From assembly GCF_007559335.1 (NCBI RefSeq), contig NZ_VMBG01000001.1, positions 124,001-188,000 of the forward strand: DNA of 64,000 nt, written 5' to 3'. The stretch is from Rariglobus hedericola (GTDB lineage: Bacteria > Verrucomicrobiota > Verrucomicrobiia > Opitutales > Opitutaceae). Below, one piece after another: positions 44,876 to 53,329 of this stretch. Every line of letters begins with the position of its first letter. The stretch's first letter is position 1. The notes below the pieces were generated by a model. The model ran no database searches and was not told the origin of the DNA. It was given only the letters and a program-made list of their open reading frames with translations. Position numbers and translations under genes: made by a program.

Positions 44876-45922
44876 TCAAGGAGAGCTCAGGCGGCAGCTG
44901 TGCGCGCTGAAACCGGCACCGAAACTGACCAGCCACCAATCGTGGCCGGCGTCAGGGAGCGCATCGCGTAGGGCGATCTCCAACGCGAACATCACGGAAG
45001 GACTGCTCATGTTGCCATGGTCGCGCAGGACCTCGCGGGTGGCGTCGAGCGGATAGGCGGGCAGGGCGGTTTCGAGGGCTTTGATCACCTCGCGTCCGCC
45101 GGCGTGGGCTAGGATGCGGCTGATGGGCGGCGCACTGGCAGGCTCGGCGGCGAGTAACTGCGACACGGCGGCGGCCGCGAGATTGGGCACGGTTTTGTGA
45201 AGCAGGTTGCGGAGTTTTCCGTCCTTCATTTCGAAGCGCAACGTGTCGCGAAGTTCGGGGCGGTGAAGGGTGTTGAACCCGTGGCAACGCACGCTCTTTC
45301 CCGATTCGGACGGCGAGGCGCGCCAGATGCTGGCGGCGGCGCCGTCGCTGAAGAGACACGCGCTGATGAGCACGCCGGGATCGTCATCGAGGAAGAACGC
45401 GGCGGAGCAAATCTCCACGGCTATGCAGGCGACAGTGGCGGAAGGTTGCGCGGCCAGCACCGCTTGCGTGGCGCGCAAGGCAGGCACGGCGGCACCGCAA
45501 CCATGCCCGACGAGATCTTGAAGAAAGACGTTGGGACGCAGCCCGAGTTGCTCGGCCACGTAACTCGTCACGCCGGGACAGATATAACCCGTGCACGTGC
45601 AGATGACCAAGGCATCAAGTTCGTCGGCCCGCAGACCGGCCTGGGCGAGCGCGGTGGTCAGCGCGCGGCCGGCGAGTTCCGGTGCGGCACGGAGAAAGGC
45701 TTCGTTGAGCTGGTCGGGCGTGAAGTCGAAAACCGCTTGGACATCGGGCACGGCAAAGTGGCGTTGGGCGATGCCGCTCTCGCCTTTGAGGACAGCTTCA
45801 AGGAGGAGCAGTGAACGCGTGGAAAGCCGTTGGCGTGCGTGGGACCGCGCCATGATTTCCCAGCACTCCGGTTGGGTGAGGACGTTCGGCGGGACGGCGG
45901 TGGCGAGGGCGTGAAGATACAT
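44876..45922 (-). CDS. Type III polyketide synthase (chalcone synthase-like)
   Basis: 348 residues, thiolase fold. The catalytic triad is visible: C142 in VGHGCGAAVPALR, H273 in ILAHAGGREV and N304 in HGNMSSPSVM. Type III synthases condense malonyl-CoA units to make resorcinols, pyrones or tetrahydroxynaphthalene. It lies 11 nt after the FAD oxidoreductase, which follows a methyltransferase, a layout like the srsABC phenolic-lipid genes of Streptomyces. Starter unit and product unknown. Confidence 0.9.
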   Translation of the reverse strand: MYLHALATAVPPNVLTQPECWEIMARSHARQRLSTRSLLLLEAVLKGESGIAQRHFAVPDVQAVFDFTPDQLNEAFLRAAPELAGRALTTALAQAGLRADELDALVICTCTGYICPGVTSYVAEQLGLRPNVFLQDLVGHGCGAAVPALRATQAVLAAQPSATVACIAVEICSAAFFLDDDPGVLISACLFSDGAAASIWRASPSESGKSVRCHGFNTLHRPELRDTLRFEMKDGKLRNLLHKTVPNLAAAAVSQLLAAEPASAPPISRILAHAGGREVIKALETALPAYPLDATREVLRDHGNMSSPSVMFALEIALRDALPDAGHDWWLVSFGAGFSAHSCRLSSP

Positions 45923-45933
45923 CGGCTGTAGGG

Positions 45934-46956
45934 TCAGTGCGTGATTTTATAAAGGGGTTTCATCGGCAGCAGTCGGAGACGACTGGCGGTGGCGAGCCAG
46001 CGCTGGCGGGCGGGTTTGAACAGGAACGGATGAAGGGCCGCGGCGGACGCGAGGCGCAGGCGGAAAAGGGTGCGCAAACGCTGTTGCACGGTGCGAAGCG
46101 TGGATTCCCACGAAGCCTCGCCGCGCGACCAGGCGAGCAAAGGATCGAGGGCCTGTTCGGCGCTTTGAAACGCCATCGCCATGCCATGGCCGGTGAACGG
46201 CGGAATCATCGCGTAGGTGTCGCCGAGGACGATGCGGTCGGTGCGCGTGGAGGGCTTGGAAAACCCGAGTCCGGCAATGGCGGAAAACGAAGCAGGATCG
46301 ATTTTGGCGGTCGAAAGACGGTCGGCAAGTGCATCCAGACCGACGGCGCGCAAGTAGGAGACGAGTGCGGTTTCGCGGGTGAGTTCGCGGAGATCGGCGC
46401 GTTGTCGGAAAAGACCGGAGACATTGATGCGTCCGTCTTCTACGGCGCACAGACCGACATAGGCATGATCGCCCAGATGGAGTTCCAACTCTGCGTTGAG
46501 CGGGAGATGAAACGCATGGCATTTGAGGCCGATCCATTCAGGGCGCGCAGGACGGCGACCAGTGGCGAAAATGCGTCCGTCGGGCGCATCGCTTGGGTCG
46601 ATGCGTATCTGCGTGCGGAGATCGCCGCCGACCGCGGTGAACGCATCGGCGAGACGTTGATCGAGCGCGTGCCGGCTGAGCGCGAGGGCGGGCGAGGCCA
46701 AGGTTTGCCGGCGCAACGGCTGGTCGCGCAAAAACCACGCGACCTCGCGATGAGGCGTTGCGTCGGCGAGAAATGGGGCGAGTCCGAGGCGCTCGATCGT
46801 CGTGGCGGAGAGTCCGGTGATGAATTCGCCGCAGACGCGGTGACGTGGATACGCGCCGGCTTCGAATAACGTGACGGGCACCGCGGCCCGGCGCAGCGCG
46901 AGGCCGAGGGAAAGACCGGCGAGGCCGCCGCCGATGATTTCGACCGGACGGTTCAC
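45934..46956 (-). CDS. FAD-dependent oxidoreductase (geranylgeranyl reductase/monooxygenase-like)
   Basis: GTG 46956 gives 340 residues. The GTG overlaps the methyltransferase stop (GTGA). The FAD motif is VEIIGGGLAGLSLGLALRRA at residues 5-24, followed by YPRHRVCGEFI as in geranylgeranyl-reductase-type proteins and a GDTYAMIPPFTGHGMAMAFQSAEQA second FAD motif. Likely oxidises or hydroxylates the polyketide product. Longer in-frame starts up to 47142 lie within the methyltransferase gene. Confidence 0.85.
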   Translation of the reverse strand: MNRPVEIIGGGLAGLSLGLALRRAAVPVTLFEAGAYPRHRVCGEFITGLSATTIERLGLAPFLADATPHREVAWFLRDQPLRRQTLASPALALSRHALDQRLADAFTAVGGDLRTQIRIDPSDAPDGRIFATGRRPARPEWIGLKCHAFHLPLNAELELHLGDHAYVGLCAVEDGRINVSGLFRQRADLRELTRETALVSYLRAVGLDALADRLSTAKIDPASFSAIAGLGFSKPSTRTDRIVLGDTYAMIPPFTGHGMAMAFQSAEQALDPLLAWSRGEASWESTLRTVQQRLRTLFRLRLASAAALHPFLFKPARQRWLATASRLRLLPMKPLYKITH

Positions 46957-47597
46957 GGGCGGCGTTCGGCGATCAGCCGATAGGCACCGAGCCACGTGTG
47001 GGAAATTTTCCAACGCCACGCGGCCGGATCGAGACCGAGGGCACGCGGAAGTTCGTCGCCGCGAAAACCGGCGGCGATGCTCACGTAGCCGTCGTGGCGG
47101 GTGACATGGTTGGCTCCACCCAGGGGCGCGAGGATTCTCCACATGTATTGGTTGAACCGCTTGCGCGTGGGCTCACTGAACAAGAGCAGGCGAGCGTGCG
47201 GACTGATGGCGTTGCCCAAGGCGTGAAGGGAGGCGTCGTCAAAGTGATGAAGGATGAGATTACCGATGATCACCGAGTAATCGTTCCAGCTGGTGAACGC
47301 CTGAATGTCGGCCTGATGCCAGAGCGACGTGGCGGGCCAAGACGGCGGCGCGGGAACGCGATCAATGCCATCGACACGTGGAGCGACGGTGCGGAGACGT
47401 GAGGAGAGTTCGCCGGTGCCGCTGCCGAGTTCGATCACGCGATCATCGGAGCGGATGTTGCTGGCGAGTGTGCGCTCAAACCAAGCGGCGTTTCCCATCG
47501 CGCGATTGATGACGCGCAAGTCGCGGCGACTGTGAATCGCATCGGGATCGCCGGGCGGAAGCGAATCGAGGAGCTCGGGTTCGAGGCGGCGTTGCAC
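46953..47597 (-). CDS. Class I SAM-dependent methyltransferase of the polyketide cluster
   Basis: GTG 47597 gives 214 residues and overlaps the Nif3 stop by one nt (TAGTG). RVIELGSGTGELSSRLR is motif I, then VDGIDRVP and ILHHFDDASLHALGNAI. The C-terminal third (KRFNQYMWRILAPLGGANHVTRHDGYVSIAAGF) is typical of small-molecule methyltransferases beside type III synthases. A target such as an alkylresorcinol hydroxyl or ring carbon is inference from context. Confidence 0.82.
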   Translation of the reverse strand: MQRRLEPELLDSLPPGDPDAIHSRRDLRVINRAMGNAAWFERTLASNIRSDDRVIELGSGTGELSSRLRTVAPRVDGIDRVPAPPSWPATSLWHQADIQAFTSWNDYSVIIGNLILHHFDDASLHALGNAISPHARLLLFSEPTRKRFNQYMWRILAPLGGANHVTRHDGYVSIAAGFRGDELPRALGLDPAAWRWKISHTWLGAYRLIAERRP

Positions 47598-48355
47598 TAG
47601 AGCGGATTGTCGGTGGCGATGAATTCCCACGGCAGGTCGAACTTCGCGGCGAGCTCGGCTGCGAGGGCTTTCACACCATGGACCTCGGTCGCGTAGTGTC
47701 CGCACAGATAGAGATTCAGTTTTTGTTCCTGCGCGGTGTTGAACCACTCCTCGCGGAGTTCACCGGTGACGAGCGTGTCGACTCCGGCGGGCAGGAGCTC
47801 GTTAATCGCGCTATTCCCGCTGCCGCTGCAAAAAGCCACGGATGCGGGGGCATCGGAACCGTATTCGATGGCGATGACGCGGTCGTAGAGGCTTTCGAGT
47901 TGGGCACGCAATTCCGAGCGCGGACGTGAACCGGGCCGCGATGCGATGCGACCGATGGATTCGCCGTCTTTCACGAGGAACGGTCGGTCGGGCACGAGGC
48001 CGAGCTGGCGGGCGAGGAGGGCGTTGTTACCCAGCTCGGGGTGGCCGTCGAGCGGGAGATGATTGCTGTAGAGAGCGCAGTCGCCGCGAATGAGTGTGGT
48101 AACGCGGTCGTAAACCGGGCCGGTGATCGGGCGCGGCATGTCCCAATACATACCGTGATGAACGATGAGAAAATCCACGCCGGCGGCGACGGCCTGCTGG
48201 AAAGGGATGACGCCGGCATCGACGGCGGCGCCAATTTTGGTGATGCGGCCGCTATTGGAGAGTTGCAGGCCGTTGAAGGCGCCGGGGGCATCCTTGTAGG
48301 CGGAACGACGGGTGCGTTCATCGCAGTAAGTGACGAGATCTTGCAACGTGGCCAT
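47597..48355 (-). CDS. Nif3-like dinuclear metal centre protein (DUF34)
   Basis: ATG 48355 gives 252 residues, the short Nif3 form without the inserted PII-like domain. Metal-ligand segments: VHHGMYWD (near 75-82), SNHLPLDGHPELGNN and the C-terminal CGHYATEVHGVKAL. Once annotated as GTP cyclohydrolase type 2; the true activity is unsettled. It leads into the polyketide-cluster methyltransferase with one-nt overlap; a shared pathway is not implied. Confidence 0.92.
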   Translation of the reverse strand: MATLQDLVTYCDERTRRSAYKDAPGAFNGLQLSNSGRITKIGAAVDAGVIPFQQAVAAGVDFLIVHHGMYWDMPRPITGPVYDRVTTLIRGDCALYSNHLPLDGHPELGNNALLARQLGLVPDRPFLVKDGESIGRIASRPGSRPRSELRAQLESLYDRVIAIEYGSDAPASVAFCSGSGNSAINELLPAGVDTLVTGELREEWFNTAQEQKLNLYLCGHYATEVHGVKALAAELAAKFDLPWEFIATDNPL

Positions 48356-48419
48356 GCGGGTTGATGAAGACGCGGATTCGGAGTGGCAATTTTCAAAACG
48401 CGGGCTACCGATTGCGCAC

Positions 48420-48893
48420 ATGAGCGAAACCAGCTCCGCGGTCGACCTGATCGCCCAAGCCACCCAGCAATTTACCGAACGCCCCTCGTGGGATGATTAT
48501 TTCATGGCGACCGCCGTGTTGATCTCCACGCGCTCGCCGTGCGAACGCCTCCATGTGGGCTGCGTCATCGTGAGCGGCGGCGACCGGCAAAACCGTATCA
48601 TCGCCGCCGGATACAACGGCTTCCTGCCGGGCACGCCACACCTCTCGCGTCTGCGCGAAGGCCGCGAACAGGCGACGGTGCACGCGGAGCAAAACGCCAT
48701 CGCCGACGCGGCCCGCCGCGGTAGTCCGGTCGAGGGCGGCGTGGCTTACGTGACCCATTACCCGTGCATCAACTGCGCGAAAATTCTCGCCGCCGCGGGC
48801 ATCGCCGAGATCCGTTACCGCGAGGATTACACCAACGATCCGCTGGTGGGGCCTTTGCTCACGGATGCCAACGTGAGCATCGTGAAACTCTAA
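48420..48893 (+). CDS. dCMP deaminase-like zinc deaminase
   Basis: 157 residues. The zinc motifs are HAEQNAIADAARRG (His/Glu) and HYPCINCAKILAAAG (two Cys). The N-terminus RPSWDDYFMATAVLISTRSPCERLHVGCVIV is like dCMP deaminase/ComEB. It converts dCMP to dUMP for thymidylate synthesis. Divergent from nif3 (64 nt); ATG 48420 is preferred. Confidence 0.9.
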   Translation: MSETSSAVDLIAQATQQFTERPSWDDYFMATAVLISTRSPCERLHVGCVIVSGGDRQNRIIAAGYNGFLPGTPHLSRLREGREQATVHAEQNAIADAARRGSPVEGGVAYVTHYPCINCAKILAAAGIAEIRYREDYTNDPLVGPLLTDANVSIVKL

Positions 48894-48920
48894 CGCGCAC
48901 GCGCTGTCTTTTATTCGTCG

Positions 48921-49481
48921 ATGTCCACCCGCCATCCCGATTCCTCCTCCGTGCTGGGCGGTTCACTCCTGCTGGCGCATCCGTCGCTGCGCGAGGAGAC
49001 CTTCAAGCACACGGTCATTCTTATCGCCTCGCATGATGATGACGGCGCCATGGGCGTCGTGCTCAACCGTCCGCTCGAGAAATGCCTGGGCGAGCTCAAC
49101 GACGAGTTTGGCCAGAGTGCGCTCGCGCAGGTGCCGTTGTTTGAAGGCGGACCGGTGCAGCCGACGCAGGTGATCCTGTGCGTGTGGCGTCCGCATCCGG
49201 AGAGCGAAGGCTTTCAACTCATGTTTGGCATCGATCCGCAACGTGCGGAGGAACTCATGCACGAGGAAGGCGTTCACATGCGGGCATTCTTGGGTTACGC
49301 CGGATGGACGGGCGGCCAGCTCGAGGATGAAGTGAAGCGCGACACCTGGGTGGTGAGTCCGCTGGTGGCCGACCTGCTGGAAGATTCGCCCGACGAACAG
49401 CTTTGGCGTGATTTGCTGGGGCAGATCGACGACGAGTGGAAACTGCTCGCGAACGAGCCGGAAGACCCGAGTTTAAATTGA
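48921..49481 (+). CDS. YqgE/AlgH family protein (UPF0301)
   Basis: 186 residues with GGSLLLAHPSLREETFKHTVILI at the N-terminus, GAMGVVLNRPL, and GYAGWTGGQLEDEVKRDTW, the family signature. No signal peptide. AlgH affects alginate synthesis in Pseudomonas but the biochemical role is unknown. It lies 27 nt after the deaminase. Confidence 0.92.
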   Translation: MSTRHPDSSSVLGGSLLLAHPSLREETFKHTVILIASHDDDGAMGVVLNRPLEKCLGELNDEFGQSALAQVPLFEGGPVQPTQVILCVWRPHPESEGFQLMFGIDPQRAEELMHEEGVHMRAFLGYAGWTGGQLEDEVKRDTWVVSPLVADLLEDSPDEQLWRDLLGQIDDEWKLLANEPEDPSLN

Positions 49482-49503
49482 GTGACGACGGCGATATTTG
49501 CCG

Positions 49504-49532
49504 TTGACAGAGGCACACCTGAACTGTGTTTT
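49504..49532 (+). promoter_or_regulatory. Possible sigma70 promoter for rpmJ-rpmE2
   Basis: A perfect TTGACA (49504-49509), 17-nt spacer, then a weak -10 TGTTTT (49527-49532), only 10 nt before the rpmJ ATG. No clear Zur-type palindrome is seen. Confidence 0.4.
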
Positions 49533-49542
49533 CGTCTCTTTT

Positions 49543-49668
49543 ATGAAAGTTGTTTCCTCTATCAAATCCGCGAAGAAGCGTCACCCTGCCTGCCAGGTCG
49601 TCCGCCGCAAAGGCCGCATCTACGTCATCAACAAGGTCGAGCCGCGCTACAAGGCCCGCCAAGGTTAA
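49543..49668 (+). CDS. rpmJ: Ribosomal protein bL36, cysteine-poor (C-) form
   Basis: 41 residues starting [20 protein letters not shown] and containing [21 protein letters not shown]. Only one cysteine is present, so the CxxC...C...H zinc site of the C+ form is missing. This resembles the zinc-independent YkgO-type paralogue. It is paired 21 nt upstream of type B bL31. Confidence 0.95.
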   Translation: MKVVSSIKSAKKRHPACQVVRRKGRIYVINKVEPRYKARQG

Positions 49669-49689
49669 TCTAAATCCCTCTTTAATAAC

Positions 49690-49947
49690 GTGAAAGCCGA
49701 AGGCCATCCCGCGCTCAATAACGTTTGCTACCTCGATGTTTCGAGCGGCAAGCGTTTCCTCACCAAGTCCACGATGAAATCCGCCCGTAAGGAAGTCATC
49801 GATGGAGTCGAACATTTCGTCGTCCTCCGCGACGTGACCTCTGATTCGCATCCCGCCTACACCGGCGAGAAGCGCATCGTGGACACCGCCGGTCGTGTCG
49901 AGAAGTTCACCTCGAAGTTCAAGCGTGGTGCCGCCAAGGCCAAATAA
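49690..49947 (+). CDS. rpmE2: Ribosomal protein bL31 type B
   Basis: GTG start at 49690; 85 residues. KAEGHPALNNVCYLDVSSGKRFLTKST and the following EHFVVLRDVTSDSHPAYTGEKRIVDTAGRVEKF are typical of the type B protein, which lacks the CxxC zinc motif. With the C- bL36 it forms the zinc-free ribosomal pair. Followed 27 nt later by a terminator. Confidence 0.96.
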   Translation: MKAEGHPALNNVCYLDVSSGKRFLTKSTMKSARKEVIDGVEHFVVLRDVTSDSHPAYTGEKRIVDTAGRVEKFTSKFKRGAAKAK

Positions 49948-49974
49948 GGCCTGAGCGACAGACGAACAACTTTC

Positions 49975-50001
49975 AGCCCGCCTTCACCGGCGGGCTTTTT
50001 T
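49975..50001 (+). terminator. Intrinsic terminator after rpmE2
   Basis: Stem AGCCCGCC (49975-49982) / GGCGGGCT (49989-49996), loop TTCACC, followed by T6. Confidence 0.93.
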
Positions 50002-50029
50002 GTGCCCGTAAAACCGGACGCGGCTCCGT

Positions 50030-50764
50030 TTACGGTGTCGGCGGTGTGTCCGTGCCAAGGTTAAGCACGCGGGTTCGGCGGGCTTGGGTGCGGCTGCCTA
50101 CGCGCTTACGGCTGGCGGGTGTGCTGTAGGGATTACGGCGGTAACCCTGGCGGGTCGGATCACTGGCGCACTTGAGTTGGTAGTCCTGCATGCGCGCGAA
50201 GAGGTCGAGCAACTGATCGGGCAGCGGATAGTCGTCGAGGCCGGAGCGTTGCAACGCGAGCAACAGTTCGTGCGAGGCTTCGAGCGTGGAAAGGCAGCCC
50301 TCGACGGGTTGTTGTTTGATCACGTAGCGACTCAGAGCAGTCGGCGTGAACATGAGGCGTGGCAGACGCTGGAGCGACGGGCTGAGACGCAGCATTTTTT
50401 TGGCTCCGGACCATGTGGCATCAAGGAGGAAAACCACCAGCCGACGTCCTCCGAGATCGGCGGGCGTGAGGTCGCCTTTGGAGAGGTTGCGCGCGCCGAC
50501 ACTCGGGTAGACGAGCATGACGAAATTCTGCGGATCGTTAATGATCTCCTGAACCGATTCATGGTCGTCGAAGGCGAGTCCCATCTGAAGTTCGCTGTTG
50601 GCGAGGCAGAGATGCGTGAGCCGGCCGGTGGCGGCTTTCTCGTGCTTGAATTCATGAGGGTGCATGAGAAAAACGAAACGAGTGCGCGTCTCCATCGGGG
50701 TGATCGAGGGACACCAGCAAATCGGCTTCGGCCAGAAGCAACGGTAGCACATTTCGCGACTCAT
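50030..50764 (-). CDS. DTW-domain protein, probable tRNA acp3U methyltransferase-like (TapT family)
   Basis: 244 residues. The N-terminal zinc-type motif is CYRCFWPKPICWCP (6-19); the DTW signature appears as FLLDATWSGAKKML (near 112-125), with SRYVIKQQP and EGCLSTLEA after it. TapT and the DTWD proteins transfer the aminocarboxypropyl group of SAM to tRNA uridine. The basic C-terminal tail (about 205-240) is an extension. Convergent with the rpmE2 unit. Confidence 0.85.
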   Translation of the reverse strand: MSREMCYRCFWPKPICWCPSITPMETRTRFVFLMHPHEFKHEKAATGRLTHLCLANSELQMGLAFDDHESVQEIINDPQNFVMLVYPSVGARNLSKGDLTPADLGGRRLVVFLLDATWSGAKKMLRLSPSLQRLPRLMFTPTALSRYVIKQQPVEGCLSTLEASHELLLALQRSGLDDYPLPDQLLDLFARMQDYQLKCASDPTRQGYRRNPYSTPASRKRVGSRTQARRTRVLNLGTDTPPTP

Positions 50765-50940
50765 GCTGCAACCTGAGTTAAACGGGTCGCCAAGCTCAAG
50801 TTCCGTCTTGCCGTCCGCCGATGCCAGATCGTTGCGGTAGTAACTGAACGAATACAGCCGTAAGCTGGCGTCATGACTGCACGGGAAACTTCAAAAGTGG
50901 CCTGACTCCGGCTGACAGACGTGAACTAATTCTAATTCGC

Positions 50941-52452
50941 ATGAAACAACGCGGTAATAGGCACGAAGTGGATCTGGTATTCGTAGGCGCGGGGGTGATG
51001 ACCACCACGCTGGCCACGTTGCTCAAGGAGCTGCAGCCTGACCTTACGATCGAAATCATCGAGGCGCTCGATACCGTCGCGGCCGAGAGTTCGAATCCGT
51101 GGAATAACGCGGGCACGGGCCACGCCGCTCTGTGCGAACTCAATTACACGCCTGAAAAAGCCGATGGCTCGGTGGACATCTCGAAGGCCATCCAGATCAA
51201 CGAAGCCTTTGAGGTTTCGAAACAATTTTGGACCTCGTTGGTCGAGCGTCGCCGCCTGCCCGCGCCCCACGAGTTCATCGCCGCGGTGCCGCACTTGAGT
51301 TTTGTGCGCGGCAAGGACGTCGCGTTCCTGCGTGCGCGCCACGAGGCGCTCGCGGCCCACCCGCTGTTTGCCGGTATGGAATACACCGAGGACCGTGCGA
51401 AGATCGCCGCCTGGGCTCCGCTGGTCATGGCTGGTCGCGATCCCGCCGAGCCGGTGGCCGCTACACGCGCCGAAGAAGGGACCGATGTGAATTTCGGTGC
51501 GTTGACGCAGAACATGCTCGAATCGCTGAGCAAACAGCCGGGCGTCACCGTTCGCCTCGGTGAACGCGTGATCGATGTCGCGCGCAAATCCGACGGACGC
51601 TGGAAGCTGAAGATCGACGGCCGCGACGGAAAACGCCGCGTGCTGGCGCGCTTCGCATTTCTTGGCGCGGGTGGTGGTGCGCTGCCGTTGTTGCAGAAAT
51701 CCGATATTCCCGAAGGCCGCGGTTTTGGCGGTTTCCCCGTGAGCGGTCAGTGGCTGCGTTGCGACAATGCCGAGGTGGTCGCGAGTCATCAGGCCAAGGT
51801 TTACGGCAAGGCCTCCGTGGGCGCGCCGCCGATGTCAGTGCCGCATCTCGACACGCGTGTCGTTGATGGAAAAAAGTCGCTGCTCTTCGGGCCTTACGCC
51901 GGATTTACCACGAAATTTTTGAAGAAAGGTTCGTTCCTCGATCTTCCGGGTTCGATCAAGCCGGGCAATCTCGGACCAATGCTGGCGGTGGCACGCGACA
52001 ATGTGGACCTCACCAAATATTTGATCGGACAAGTCATCCAGTCACCGGAGCAACGTTTCGCTGCGCTGAAGGAGTATTTCCCCGAGGCCAATCCTGCGGA
52101 CTGGCGTCTGGAGATTGCCGGCCAGCGCGTGCAGATCATCAAAAAGGACGAGAAAAAAGGCGGCGTGTTGCAGTTCGGCACAGAGGTCGTGACTGCGGCG
52201 GACGGTTCGATCGCGGCCTTGCTGGGCGCCTCGCCCGGCGCCTCGACGGCGGTCTCCATCATGCTTGGATTGATTCAGCGTTGTTTCCCCGAGCAGATGA
52301 AAACCGCCGCGTGGCAGGACAAGTTGCGCGAGTTGGTTCCATCCTATGGGAAATCACTCGCCAAGGATGTGGCTTTGCTGGCGCAGGTGCGCAATCATAC
52401 CAATCGCGTGCTGGGACTCGCCGGTGCCGCGGCGGGAACGGACACGCGGTGA
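50941..52452 (+). CDS. mqo: Malate:quinone oxidoreductase
   Basis: Membrane-associated FAD enzyme oxidising malate to oxaloacetate in the TCA cycle. 503 residues: [22 protein letters not shown] (10-31), [48 protein letters not shown] and [16 protein letters not shown] standard length. It starts a plus-strand island; the 176-nt upstream gap shows no further feature. Confidence 0.97.
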   Translation: MKQRGNRHEVDLVFVGAGVMTTTLATLLKELQPDLTIEIIEALDTVAAESSNPWNNAGTGHAALCELNYTPEKADGSVDISKAIQINEAFEVSKQFWTSLVERRRLPAPHEFIAAVPHLSFVRGKDVAFLRARHEALAAHPLFAGMEYTEDRAKIAAWAPLVMAGRDPAEPVAATRAEEGTDVNFGALTQNMLESLSKQPGVTVRLGERVIDVARKSDGRWKLKIDGRDGKRRVLARFAFLGAGGGALPLLQKSDIPEGRGFGGFPVSGQWLRCDNAEVVASHQAKVYGKASVGAPPMSVPHLDTRVVDGKKSLLFGPYAGFTTKFLKKGSFLDLPGSIKPGNLGPMLAVARDNVDLTKYLIGQVIQSPEQRFAALKEYFPEANPADWRLEIAGQRVQIIKKDEKKGGVLQFGTEVVTAADGSIAALLGASPGASTAVSIMLGLIQRCFPEQMKTAAWQDKLRELVPSYGKSLAKDVALLAQVRNHTNRVLGLAGAAAGTDTR

Positions 52453-52512
52453 ACTCCGGGTTGCGACCAAGCGAAGTTGGGGCATGGTAATGGAAGCTAA
52501 GCTACTTTTACC

Positions 52513-52848
52513 ATGGTCGCCCTCAATCTTCGCTATGTTGCCGAGCTCGTCGGATCGGGCCGGTTGGGATTCGTCGCCACCAACGGCCTGCAGGACTATC
52601 TCGTGATCGAAGGTCAGCAGGAGGACGAGTATCGCCTGCGGATTAAAGAAGGGTGGCGCGTGGCGGAGATCCGGCCGATCTGCCGCAGCATCAATCCCAA
52701 GCTGATCCATTCACATCCCGACCTGCTGAAGGCGCGGGCGTTTTCCTACACATTGGTGATTCTCGAGCACCCGGCGCTGAAGGCCCGCGAAGGAAAACAC
52801 GACGGAGACGCGGTGATATCCGACGACCCAATCAGGCCGGGGAAATGA
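52513..52848 (+). CDS. Hypothetical protein, 111 residues
   Basis: Not recognised. A soluble, charged protein with LRYVAELVGSGRLGFVATNGLQDYLVIEGQ at the N-terminus and KEGWRVAEIRPICRSINPKLIHSHPDLLKAR in the middle; no signal peptide or membrane segment. It lies 60 nt after mqo and overlaps the convergent receiver gene by 17 nt at its end. Codon use resembles neighbours. Confidence 0.6.
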   Translation: MVALNLRYVAELVGSGRLGFVATNGLQDYLVIEGQQEDEYRLRIKEGWRVAEIRPICRSINPKLIHSHPDLLKARAFSYTLVILEHPALKAREGKHDGDAVISDDPIRPGK

Positions 52849-53329
52849 TCGGGCTGGGAGTTGCGATGGCGGATTTGGGGCGCACGGATGATTTGTGTGA
52901 CCCGGGCGGCGGTTCATTAAGCACGGCCCAAAACATGCCGAGTTCACGCACGGCTTCGATGAACTCACTGAAGTTAATCGGCTTCACCACGTAAGCGTTC
53001 ACGTTGAGTTTATAGGCACGGGTGAGATCACTTTCCATCTTGGACGAAGTGAGCATGACCACCGGAATCGATTTCAGATTCTCGTCCGACTTGATGTATT
53101 CGAGAACTTGGATGCCGTCGATTTTGGGTAGCTTCAAATCAAGCAGCACAACGGCGGGGTTACCACTGGGCCGATTGGCGTAGTCACCTTCGCGCTTGAG
53201 GTAGTGCAGTGCTTGTTCGCCGTCGCGGACGGTGACGACTTCATTGGCCAAATTAGTTTTGGTCAAAGCGCGCAAGGCGAGTTCCAGGTCGTCCGGATTA
53301 TCTTCAACGAGAAGGATGGGCTTAAGCAT
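52832..53329 (-). CDS. Rcp1-like response regulator
   Basis: ATG 53329 gives 165 residues, a single receiver with LLVEDNPDDLELALRAL, phospho-acceptor D64 in VVLLDLKLPKIDG, LTSSKMESD and YVVKPINFSEF. This matches the Rcp1-type regulators that partner with phytochrome kinases. The C-terminal 30 residues are Pro/Ser-rich. It overlaps the bacteriophytochrome stop by 8 nt, so it is the likely phosphate acceptor. Confidence 0.9.
   Translation of the reverse strand: MLKPILLVEDNPDDLELALRALTKTNLANEVVTVRDGEQALHYLKREGDYANRPSGNPAVVLLDLKLPKIDGIQVLEYIKSDENLKSIPVVMLTSSKMESDLTRAYKLNVNAYVVKPINFSEFIEAVRELGMFWAVLNEPPPGSHKSSVRPKSAIATPSPIISPA

Noticed and set aside
44739-45056. Short plus-strand frame through the MITE and the polyketide synthase 3' end
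   Set aside because: It crosses the inverted-repeat element and runs antisense to the synthase gene; no ribosome site or family match.
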